From JAAYXU01 sp050942555 (lineage in GTDB: Bacteria; Bacillota; Clostridia; Christensenellales; UMGS416): DNA of 24,021 nucleotides. The translations under genes were made by a program, and so were the position numbers. Under the pieces are notes generated by a model, which saw nothing but the letters and a program-made list of their open reading frames with translations, made no database searches and was not told the origin of the DNA. Below, in pieces: positions 15,950 to 22,492 of the stretch. The DNA lies in NCBI GenBank assembly GCA_050942555.1, contig JBMNNN010000012.1, positions 1 to 24,021 on the forward strand, in the 5' to 3' direction. Within the stretch, counting starts at the first letter, position 1. The number at the start of each line of letters is the position of its first letter.

Positions 15950-16100
15950 CTCAGCCGATATACTGACCTCGAAGGGTAGCCCGAGAGGGAGGGGAGGCCG
16001 GAGTACCCACGGATGCGGAGAGGGCCGTTCACTGATCCGCCGCCGGGAACTCAGATGTGCGCACAGCAGAGCCTTCCCAGCCACGGCGGGAGGGCTTTTC
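15950..16100 (+). promoter_or_regulatory. Structured RNA leader of unknown class ahead of the TM1266-like gene
   Basis: The stretch before 16121 folds into several hairpins. GGGTA (15974-15978) can pair with TACCC (16004-16008), CGGAT (16010-16014) with ATCCG (16035-16039), and TGTGCGCACA (16056-16065) is a perfect palindrome. They are followed by a terminator at 16070-16099 that ends just before the ribosome binding site. Hairpins plus a terminator right before a start codon are the usual form of a riboswitch or other attenuator. I compared it from memory with T-box, SAM, TPP, FMN, cobalamin, glycine and THF classes and found no convincing match. It contains GAGTACCC and GGGAACTC, which echo a T-box stem I, but the T-box sequence itself is missing. 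Confidence 0.5.
16070..16099 (+). terminator. Terminator hairpin just before the TM1266-like gene
   Basis: AGCCTTCCC (16070-16078) pairs with GGGAGGGCT (16088-16096), with one G-T pair, and runs into TTTT. It lies 8 bp ahead of the GAAGGAGG ribosome site. It could end the protease-PDZ transcript or, more likely, act as a regulated attenuator. Confidence 0.75.
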
Positions 16101-16120
16101 GTTGGGAAGGAGGTGCGTGC

Positions 16121-16381
16121 ATGTCCCGGAGAATTGGCGTTGTCGCGATCGTGGTGGAGGATCCCGGCCGCAGCGCCGCGGCGGTCAATGAGATACTGTC
16201 CCGCTACGCGCATATCATTGTGGGGCGAATGGGGCTCCCCTACGAGAAGCGGGGCATATCGGTCATATCCGTGGTGGTCGACGGGTCCAACGAGGAGATC
16301 GGGGCTATGGCCGGCAAACTGGGCGCGATAGCCGGCGTACAGTCTAAGAGTATGCTGACATCCAGGGTCTATGACGACTAA
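16121..16381 (+). CDS. TM1266-family protein (putative iron-only hydrogenase system regulator)
   Basis: This 86-aa protein has the ferredoxin-like, ACT/NikR-C-type fold expected from RIGVVAIVVEDP, VNEILSRYAHIIVGRMGLP and GISVISVVVDGSNEEIGAMAGKLGAIAGVQSKSML. That order of blocks is typical of the TM1266 family, which often lies near [FeFe]-hydrogenase maturation genes and is named a regulator on that basis; its biochemical role is not established. It has no DNA-binding domain of its own. The ATG at 16121 follows GAAGGAGG at 8-nt spacing; the frame is open upstream, but the extra residues cover the terminator hairpin. It is probably co-transcribed with the membrane protein that starts 20 bp downstream. 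No hydrogenase gene is in this window. Confidence 0.85.
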   Translation: MSRRIGVVAIVVEDPGRSAAAVNEILSRYAHIIVGRMGLPYEKRGISVISVVVDGSNEEIGAMAGKLGAIAGVQSKSMLTSRVYDD

Positions 16382-16401
16382 AATGAGAAGGAGAATGAAT
16401 C

Positions 16402-16995
16402 ATGTCGGATCGTAAAGAGAATATCAAACTTATAACCCGGACGGCCCTGTTGCTGGCCGTGACGCTCCTTTTCCAGGAGCTGCGCCGGGTGCTGCCAGGC
16501 GTCGGCACGCTCGCGGGGACGCTCATCATCGGTTCCCTGGTGAACCTGGGCCTCTTCGTTGCCGCCGGGATCGTGGGATGGCGGGGCAGCGTTCTGATCG
16601 CTCTGCTGACGCCGGTCGTGGCCTTCCTGCAGAACCATCTGGCCCTTGCCGTGCTCATACCCTTTGTGGCCGCGGGAAACATCGTGCTGGTGCTGGTCTT
16701 CGAGTGGATCATTCGCCGGATCGGTATGGATAAGGGACGCGGATGGATCTCGGTCGGCGGCGCTTCGGTTCTCAAGTCGCTTTTTCTGTGGGGAGCCATC
16801 GCACAGTTTTTCGTGCGCTTTTTGCTCCCGGCGCAGGGATTACCGGCTGAAAAGACCGCGGCGATGACCGCAGCGCTGAGCCTGAATTTCAGCTGGCCCC
16901 AGCTCGTGACGGCGCTGATCGGCGGCGCGGTGGCGCTGGTAGTTCTACCGGCAGTCAGGCGCGCGCTGCACGCGGAGGAGCAGCTGCCGCGGTAA
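16402..16995 (+). CDS. Six-helix membrane protein, probable ECF transporter S component
   Basis: The protein has 197 aa and about six hydrophobic helices, starting LITRTALLLAVTLLFQELRR and continuing with GTLIIGSLVNLGLFVAAGIV. The size and the Arg-rich N-terminal helix followed by a Gly/Ala-rich second helix fit substrate-binding (S) subunits of energy-coupling-factor vitamin transporters. Such subunits recruit a shared EcfAA'T module encoded elsewhere. The substrate cannot be read from the sequence. AAGGAG (16388-16393) lies 8 nt before the ATG. The preceding TM1266-like gene and the structured leader suggest control by a small ligand or metal cofactor. It could also be an unrelated small integral membrane protein; helices alone do not decide. 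Confidence 0.55.
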   Translation: MSDRKENIKLITRTALLLAVTLLFQELRRVLPGVGTLAGTLIIGSLVNLGLFVAAGIVGWRGSVLIALLTPVVAFLQNHLALAVLIPFVAAGNIVLVLVFEWIIRRIGMDKGRGWISVGGASVLKSLFLWGAIAQFFVRFLLPAQGLPAEKTAAMTAALSLNFSWPQLVTALIGGAVALVVLPAVRRALHAEEQLPR

Positions 16996-17116
16996 TCCGC
17001 AGCCCATCGGCCGCAGGGCGGAATCACCCATCCCGCCCCGCTCGCAAAAAAGCAGCGTTATAACCCTCTTAAGCCAGCCATTATGCGCGGATCGGCGTTT
17101 TGCCGACGGCGTGGCT

Positions 17117-17995
17117 CTATTTCATTTTATCGATCATATCCTGCGCCATGCGGATAAACTGCTGGCGCTTTTTTTCGTCCATATTGACGAGCGCCCGGCT
17201 CAGCGCGTTGCCGACCGGCCCGTCCAGCTCGCAGGAATCCTTGCTCTGCGGCTGCGCTGGGGACTCAATCTGACCTGTCGTTCTGACAGGATTGATGCTT
17301 TGGGCCAGCCCTGTGAGATTCTGAAGCATGTTACCGCCACCGCCTTTCAGCGCACCGACCAGCTGCATGATTTGCTCGGTCTTGCTCAGCGTGGGCGGCA
17401 CGTTGCCGCGCATATTTCGTCTGAAAGCGCTGATGAGCCCCAGCGGAATCTCTGATGTCCGTGGAGCCGGGGAAGCGGCCAGGGCCGGGAGCGGATTGCT
17501 CTGGATCGAGCGGATCTGATCGGCGATCTCGCGGGCCTGCATGATCCGCGCGATCGGACTTGCGTTCATTCCCGGTATATAGGGAGCCGCGTCCGAAAGA
17601 AAGCCCAGCAGATCAATGGCGGGGAAGGAGCGCCGCACGACGGGAGGACTGACCACTTCTGCGCTGCTTTTTACTTCGGGCGGCTTTTCCGTATCGGTAT
17701 CTTGGTCAGTGTTCTCGGGTTTTCGGTAATCGGGAAACCGCTCGGTAACGGGAAGCGAACGACGCGCGCCTGCGGAGGTGCCTCTTACGCGCAGCTGCTC
17801 CGGGGCCGGGGCGGCCGGCGGCTCGGGAACATCCTGACGGACAGCCTGTGCGGAGCGCGAAGGCGCGTCTGAAGAGCGTGCGCGCATCAGCAGCGGGACC
17901 AGCAGCAGCAGGGGCAGCACGGGCGACGCGCCCACCAGCGCGGGCAGTCCGGCTGCTCTCACCTCTGCTTGCGCTGCGACGGATTCAGTAGTCAT
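17117..17995 (-). CDS. Proline-rich membrane-anchored protein of unknown function
   Basis: The 292-aa product has one N-terminal hydrophobic stretch (residues about 16-37, GLPALVGASPVLPLLLLVPLLM). A long low-complexity linker rich in Pro, Ala, Ser and acidic residues follows (about 40-135). The C-terminal half begins at IDLLGFLSDAAPYIPGMN and has helical segments, GALKGGGGNMLQNLTGLAQS and the tail KKRQQFIRMAQDMIDKMK. I do not recognise a family. ATG 17995 is chosen because GGAGGAG lies 6 nt upstream; in-frame ATGs at 18010 and 18058 lack such a site. It is divergent from the small gene at 18103. The minus strand of the gap carries CATATGCTA (18033-18025), a SigK-type -10 without a well-placed -35, so sporulation expression is only a hint. 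Confidence 0.75.
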   Translation of the reverse strand: MTTESVAAQAEVRAAGLPALVGASPVLPLLLLVPLLMRARSSDAPSRSAQAVRQDVPEPPAAPAPEQLRVRGTSAGARRSLPVTERFPDYRKPENTDQDTDTEKPPEVKSSAEVVSPPVVRRSFPAIDLLGFLSDAAPYIPGMNASPIARIMQAREIADQIRSIQSNPLPALAASPAPRTSEIPLGLISAFRRNMRGNVPPTLSKTEQIMQLVGALKGGGGNMLQNLTGLAQSINPVRTTGQIESPAQPQSKDSCELDGPVGNALSRALVNMDEKKRQQFIRMAQDMIDKMK

Positions 17996-18102
17996 ATCGC
18001 TCCTCCTCATATGGTATTCTTCTTTAGCATATGCGCCCGGCAGCGACCGTGACAACAATCCCGCCCCGTATGAATAGATTGGAGTAAGAGGGGGAATGCG
18101 GC

Positions 18103-18393
18103 ATGAAGGGGAAAAGTCTGCGCGATCTGCTGGGGCAGAAAAAAAGTAGGGAAGATCTCAGCCCTGAGCAGCAAAAAAAGTTTGACGAGCTCAGGAGACA
18201 AAGCGAGCGGTACCGGGGCATGGGAGATAGACAGCTCCAGGCCGAGATAGACAGGCTGGCGCGGGATCCTTCGGTGCGCGAACGGATCCACTCGGGAGAT
18301 TTGGATCAGTTCACCCAGATCATCAGCCCGATGCTCAATCCGCAGCAGAAGGAGAAGCTCAAACAGATCACACAGTGGCTGGTCGATCAGTAA
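18103..18393 (+). CDS. Small charged helical protein of unknown function (96 aa)
   Basis: The product is highly charged and predicted mostly helical, with LSPEQQKKFDELRRQSERYR at about residues 24-43 and ILNPQQKEKLKQ-like heptads near the end (PMLNPQQKEKLKQITQWL). It has no signal peptide or membrane segment. I do not recognise a family. GAGGGGGAA precedes the ATG at good spacing, and a terminator follows at 18404, so it is a monocistronic unit. It is divergent from the Pro-rich membrane protein at 17995, and both proteins end in a basic-amphipathic helix, KKRQQFIRMAQDMIDKMK there and QQKEKLKQITQWLVDQ here. That likeness may be chance, but the arrangement suggests partners. Confidence 0.75.
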   Translation: MKGKSLRDLLGQKKSREDLSPEQQKKFDELRRQSERYRGMGDRQLQAEIDRLARDPSVRERIHSGDLDQFTQIISPMLNPQQKEKLKQITQWLVDQ

Positions 18394-18403
18394 GCCACTG
18401 CGG

Positions 18404-18424
18404 CGGCCAGCAGGCCGTTTTTTT
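18404..18424 (+). terminator. Intrinsic terminator after the 96-aa gene
   Basis: CGGCC (18404-18408) pairs with GGCCG (18413-18417) around AGCA and is followed by seven T. Confidence 0.8.
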
Positions 18425-18542
18425 AGGTGCGCAACGATCTTCCCATAGCCTGCTCCTTTTTACGGCTGACTACGGCAAGGACAAGCCCTGGCCGATGTGA
18501 CGCCATACCCCGCCGGTACATAGGATGTAATATCCAAGGGGG

Positions 18543-19739
18543 GTGTTTATCACGAGAAGGCGTATCATAGAGAAAATTGATCCTGAACTACTCAATCCGG
18601 CAGGGATGAATAAACAGGATCTGTACCGCGTTATATTGTACGCCAAAGACTATGCGCAGTGCAGGCGCAGGCTGGAGCAGCTGGGCGTGCATGTGCTGCG
18701 GGAGCTCCCGATCATCAGCGGGTATGTCGTGGACGTACCGGGGAATGCTGTCATCCGGCTGGCCGAGTGCCAAGGCGTAAGCTATATCGCCGCAGACGTG
18801 GAAACCGAGATCCAGATGAATGTGGCCAGCCGCGTCGTCGCGGCGGATAAGCTGCATCGCAAACGCATCACGGGAAAAGGAGTCTGTATCGCGATCATCG
18901 ATACCGGAATCTATCCGCACTACGATTTTTTAAGACCAACCAACCGGATCAAGGCTTTTGTGGATCTGACTGATGAGAAAGGAAAGCAGGAGCCCTATGA
19001 TGACAATGGTCATGGAACATTCGTAGCGGGCGTGGCAGCGGGGAACGGGTTTCAGTCGAGGGGTAAGTACCAGGGTATCGCGCCGGAAGCGGATATCGTC
19101 GTAATCCGCGCGATGAACAAGAATGGTCGCGGCTCCACAGGAAATGTGCTGGCCGCGATGCAATGGATAGCCGACAACAAGGATCGCTACGGGATTAAGG
19201 TGCTTTCGCTTTCGCTGGGTTCAGCGGCCAGCAACCTGCAGCGGGACGACGCGATGATCCGAGGCGCGGAGGCGCTGTGGGACATGGGCATTACCGTGGT
19301 GGTGGCAGCCGGAAACAACGGACCCGAGTCGCAAACCATCACGGTGCCGGGCGTCAGCAACAAAATTATCACGGTAGGCGCGCTGGACGACCGCCGCACG
19401 ATTGTGATCGATGACGACGGGATTGCGGACTTCTCCAGCAGAGGGCCGGTGGGAAGGCGCATAAAACCCGATCTGGTCGCGCCGGGCGTGAAGGTGCAAT
19501 CGGTCAAGTCAGATCTCGAGTACCGTCCAGGAGGCCGGATACGCAGCGGCATACCGCAGTATGCGCGCATGTCGGGAACGTCGGTCGCGACGCCCATCGT
19601 CGCCGGGATCGTGGCGCTGCTGCTGCAGCAGCGGCCTGATATGACGCCAGATCAGGTCAAAAAATGGCTGCTCGACCATACGGTGCCCATCACCCGGGAT
19701 GAGATGGCGGAGGGAAAGGGTCTCATCCGGTGCGAGTGA
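18543..19739 (+). CDS. Subtilisin-family (S8) serine protease without signal peptide, AprX-like
   Basis: This is a serine endopeptidase with the Asp-His-Ser triad D120 (CIAIIDTGIYPH), H157 (DNGHGTFVAG) and S347 (MSGTSVATP), plus oxyanion N258 (AAGNNG). Residues about 25-95 resemble an inhibitor-I9-like propeptide (YRVILYAKDYAQ through GVSYIAADVE). There is no signal peptide or C-terminal anchor, as in AprX-like intracellular proteases. It has 398 aa if started at GTG 18543. That codon overlaps the G-run AAGGGGGG (18536-18543), which is too close to serve as its ribosome site, and the next in-frame ATG (18606) has none, so the true start is unsettled and could be a rare codon such as ATC 18549. 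It is a single-gene unit. A sporulation role is possible but not shown. Confidence 0.92.
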   Translation: MFITRRRIIEKIDPELLNPAGMNKQDLYRVILYAKDYAQCRRRLEQLGVHVLRELPIISGYVVDVPGNAVIRLAECQGVSYIAADVETEIQMNVASRVVAADKLHRKRITGKGVCIAIIDTGIYPHYDFLRPTNRIKAFVDLTDEKGKQEPYDDNGHGTFVAGVAAGNGFQSRGKYQGIAPEADIVVIRAMNKNGRGSTGNVLAAMQWIADNKDRYGIKVLSLSLGSAASNLQRDDAMIRGAEALWDMGITVVVAAGNNGPESQTITVPGVSNKIITVGALDDRRTIVIDDDGIADFSSRGPVGRRIKPDLVAPGVKVQSVKSDLEYRPGGRIRSGIPQYARMSGTSVATPIVAGIVALLLQQRPDMTPDQVKKWLLDHTVPITRDEMAEGKGLIRCE

Positions 19740-19762
19740 CCGGGCTGCGGTATACAAATAGC

Positions 19763-19797
19763 AAACCTCCATTGTATGCATAACAATGGAGGTTTTT
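19763..19797 (+). terminator. Strong terminator between convergent genes
   Basis: AAACCTCCATTGT (19763-19775) pairs perfectly with ACAATGGAGGTTT (19783-19795) around a 7-nt loop, and TTTTT covers 19793-19797. It ends the protease gene; on the minus strand it has only a short T-rich tail but may also serve the opposing lipoprotein gene. Confidence 0.93.
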
Positions 19798-19817
19798 ATG
19801 CGCCTCCCGGTCGGACG

Positions 19818-21449
19818 CTACTCTTCGGAAGTCAGGCCGTACTGCCGCGCGTATTCGTTGACCTCGTCGATCGCTCCCTGCGTATTGTATTCGTTCATGC
19901 AGGAGTCCACATAGGCAGCCCAGTCGGATTCTATGTCGGTAGACATCATCATCATGTACATGAGCTTTTGCTCCGCATAGCTTCGCAGGTCAAATGTCGC
20001 CAGTTCGGGGGTGAGCATCGCGTCGGTGAACAGCGGACGTCTCCAGTTGTTAATCCACCAGAAGTCCTCCAGCTGCTGCTGACAGGCCAGGTCGAACGTG
20101 TCCTGATCCTCCATGCGCGAGAGGCCTTCGATATTCCATGTGGAGAGGACCGACAGCGGCGACAGCTCAGGATTCCGCACGGAGAACAGGAGCGGGTTTC
20201 CATCCCTGTCGGTCTGAATGGGTTTTGCGCCCTCCTCGGTCATCTGATAGTCGACGCCCTGCCGCCCGTACCGCATATAGGAGAGGCCCTCCTCGGTATA
20301 GAGCCAGTCAAACAGGGCCAGTGCACGCTGCAGCTTATCGTCGTCCACATCGGCGCTTACGAGCGTCGCCGTTTCGATCCTGGGCAGCTCGTTATAGCTG
20401 ACGCCGAACGGGTTCAGCGGCTGCGGCAGCAGCGCCACATGGTCAGCGATCACGGTATTGGGATTGTAGGTGTCCCAGTACTGCTTGCGCAGTATCGCTG
20501 CGCCTGCGCGCTGGCCGTCGGCGGCCAGCATTGCGGCCTGGCCGCTCGCGAACTTATTAAAGGCGTCGTGCTCTGTCTGGTTATTATACCCGGGATCGAT
20601 GATGCCGTCCCGATAAAGCTGGTTCATCCACTTGAGCGCTTCCTTTGCCCGGTTTGAGATCAGCCCCGGTATCCACTTCCCGTCTTCCAGCACCCATTCC
20701 CGGACGCCGAAATTCATGAGGAAGATCTCATATAGTCTGCCCAGCTCCCTGCCGGCCAGCGTCAGCGCGCGGGTATCGACGCTGCCGTTGCCGTCGGGGT
20801 CCTCACGCGCGTAGGAATACAGTAGCGCGATGAACCGCTCCCACGGCAGCTCGTCCATATCGGCGTATCCAAGGGTTCGGGCCCAGTCGGCCCGGTAGTA
20901 GAGCGCAGTTGTCTGTCCTGCGGTCTGGTCGAACGCAAAAGCGGTGCGGGGTATGAAATACATTTTGCCCCCGGGATCCGCATGGGAGCGGGAGACGTAC
21001 TCCATCACGCGATACAGCGCGGGGTACTGGGGCCACATCGCGGCGGGTATATCGCGTATGATGCCCGAGTCGGACCAGAGCATCAGATTGATGCGGCCGC
21101 TCCTGAGGTCATAGACAAAGAAATCGGGAAGGGTCCCGTCTGTCGCAGCCGCCTCAATTTTATCCCGCCAGTTTTCGTCGGTGATTTCCCACGGCGTGAT
21201 GAGCAGGCCGAAGCGCTCCCGGATCGTATCATAAACCTGCTGCGACACGCTGCTGCCGTCGGATACGGGCGGCATCAGGTTCCACAGCGCGAGCGTGATT
21301 TCGATATCGGGTGCTGGCGTCGTTTCAGGCACCGGTGTTTCAGGGGGAATCGGGGAAGGGGTAGCTCCGTTGGCGGGAGGCGCGCAGGATGCCAGCATGA
21401 GCATCGTGAGCAGTATACCCATCATTGCGCCGATCCGGCGATGGACCAT
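19818..21449 (-). CDS. Extracellular solute-binding lipoprotein (LplA-like, carbohydrate ABC importer)
   Basis: This is a large binding protein anchored to the outside of the membrane for ABC uptake, probably of an oligosaccharide. The signal peptide ends in the lipobox LASC with C22 as the lipidated cysteine; a Pro/Thr-rich linker follows (to about residue 45). The body has ITLALWNLMPP, DGTLPDFFVYD, a DPDGNGSVDT Ca-binding-like loop, ALFDWLYTEEGLSYMRYGRQGVDY near the C-terminus, and MNEYNTQGAIDEVNEYARQYG at the end, all usual in LplA-type family 1 binding proteins. At 543 aa the size fits. ATG 21449 is chosen because AAGGAGG lies upstream. No permease or ATPase is adjacent; the ATPase at 11151 could energise such a system, which is inference. 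Confidence 0.9.
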   Translation of the reverse strand: MVHRRIGAMMGILLTMLMLASCAPPANGATPSPIPPETPVPETTPAPDIEITLALWNLMPPVSDGSSVSQQVYDTIRERFGLLITPWEITDENWRDKIEAAATDGTLPDFFVYDLRSGRINLMLWSDSGIIRDIPAAMWPQYPALYRVMEYVSRSHADPGGKMYFIPRTAFAFDQTAGQTTALYYRADWARTLGYADMDELPWERFIALLYSYAREDPDGNGSVDTRALTLAGRELGRLYEIFLMNFGVREWVLEDGKWIPGLISNRAKEALKWMNQLYRDGIIDPGYNNQTEHDAFNKFASGQAAMLAADGQRAGAAILRKQYWDTYNPNTVIADHVALLPQPLNPFGVSYNELPRIETATLVSADVDDDKLQRALALFDWLYTEEGLSYMRYGRQGVDYQMTEEGAKPIQTDRDGNPLLFSVRNPELSPLSVLSTWNIEGLSRMEDQDTFDLACQQQLEDFWWINNWRRPLFTDAMLTPELATFDLRSYAEQKLMYMMMMSTDIESDWAAYVDSCMNEYNTQGAIDEVNEYARQYGLTSEE

Positions 21450-21502
21450 GGAGGACCTCCTTTGAATAAGGATTAACAAACGCCGCGTGCGGGCGACATC
21501 CT

Positions 21503-21531
21503 ATTATAGCACACGAGGGTATACGGGTAAA
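21503..21531 (-). promoter_or_regulatory. Promoter of the solute-binding lipoprotein gene
   Basis: On the minus strand TTTACC (21531-21526) and a perfect TATAAT (21508-21503) are 17 bp apart. The start of transcription would be near 21496, about 47 bp ahead of the ATG. Confidence 0.68.
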
Positions 21532-21610
21532 CTCCCGCCCGTCTTGCTTTTGCGCATGGTAGCAGGCAATGGACATATGTATCCGGAGAGCGCCCGACAG
21601 GACAAATAAG

Positions 21611-21660
21611 AAAAAAAGGATAAGGAAAGCCTGAGCCTCGCCGTCGGGCGGGACTCAGGG
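21611..21660 (-). terminator. Terminator after the coat-like gene
   Basis: On the minus strand CCTGAG (21659-21654) pairs with CTCAGG (21635-21630) around a GC-rich loop that can fold further. After a short spacer comes a run of seven T (21617-21611). The spacer makes it less than ideal, but no other candidate follows the gene. Confidence 0.6.
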
Positions 21661-21690
21661 CGCAGATCATGTGGTGAGCCTAATTTGCCG

Positions 21691-22383
21691 TCAGCGGTGG
21701 CAGTGTGATCCGCCGGCCCCGATCCTGCTGTCCTCCAGCTGGGGCGGGAAGATGGGTAGCGCGAAGAACTCGTCGCAAATATTCTCGGCGAACTCCTCGC
21801 ACGGAGGTATCCGGCAGAAACCGAAAGCGGGAATAAGAAGATCCACTTCGGCCACGATCTTGAGTATGATCGTAACGCATACTGTGATGTTAAAGCAGCT
21901 GTCCCCTGCGAATGTGCCCGTGACGCAGATAGCGCTTACGATGTTGTCCACGAAGAACGGGATAATCGATTCGTTGGGCACGAACAGTATCACGTCCTTG
22001 TGTACGCAGATAAAGCCTTTTCCAACATGCTCCTCGTTCTGCTGGTCGGTGAACACGATGTCGATCGGGATTTCCACCGTGGCTCTGACTCTGGCGAAGT
22101 GCTCGCGCTCGGGAAGACGGGTGATGATCAGATCCTTGAGCTTGCCCCTGTTGCTGCTGCTGCGGCAGCTCACGAACTCAAAGGGACCGATCGGCCGGGC
22201 GGTATTGGGCTGTATCTGGCAGATGCATACGGTGATGTTCTCAAGCCTTTCCTGCTGGATGCAGGCATCGTAGACCTTCTTGACCTGTATACACACGCGT
22301 TCAGTCAGCCCGCTCGTTGCATCTCCGCGAATTGTACCCGGACAACACTGGGTATCCGCGTTTTGCAAGGAATAAAAGGACAT
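21691..22383 (-). CDS. Cys-rich conserved protein, probable spore coat or exosporium component
   Basis: This 230-aa protein has no signal peptide or membrane helix and is rich in cysteine and beta-prone stretches. It starts MSFYSLQNADTQCCPG, has RVCIQVKKVYDACIQQERLE at about residues 29-48, and ends in a Cys/His tail (FGFCRIPPCEEF through GAGGSHCHR). The Cys-containing KVYD-x-C segment recurs, as far as I recall, in uncharacterised clostridial proteins linked to spores; I know no biochemical function. Two alternating halves of Ile/Val-rich strands suggest repeated beta domains. AAGGAGGGG precedes the ATG at 22383. The promoter just upstream fits the late mother-cell factor SigK, supporting a coat role, but that remains inference. 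Confidence 0.75.
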   Translation of the reverse strand: MSFYSLQNADTQCCPGTIRGDATSGLTERVCIQVKKVYDACIQQERLENITVCICQIQPNTARPIGPFEFVSCRSSSNRGKLKDLIITRLPEREHFARVRATVEIPIDIVFTDQQNEEHVGKGFICVHKDVILFVPNESIIPFFVDNIVSAICVTGTFAGDSCFNITVCVTIILKIVAEVDLLIPAFGFCRIPPCEEFAENICDEFFALPIFPPQLEDSRIGAGGSHCHR

Positions 22384-22432
22384 GTTTTCCCCTCCTTAAC
22401 CGGTACGATACGACTTTCCGGAATTCTAATAG

Positions 22433-22461
22433 CATAGTATGAAATGATCGTGTCAAATGTG
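22433..22461 (-). promoter_or_regulatory. SigK-like promoter of the coat-like gene
   Basis: On the minus strand CACA (22461-22458) and CATACTATG (22441-22433) are separated by 16 bp. This fits the B. subtilis SigK pattern of AC near -35 and CATA-NNN-T at -10; CATACTA also equals a SigG-type -10, though no SigG -35 is present. The -10 is near-palindromic and reads CATAGTATG on the other strand, toward the divergent gene. Confidence 0.5.
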
Positions 22462-22492
22462 ATAGCGCGTGCTGGAAAGAGGGGGAACATAA

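Noticed and set aside
17016..17038. GGGCGG/CCGCCC hairpin after the ECF-like gene as a terminator
   Set aside because: It is followed by an A-run and not by T; the 5-bp TCGGC/GCCGA hairpin at 17092-17106 also lacks a T-run.
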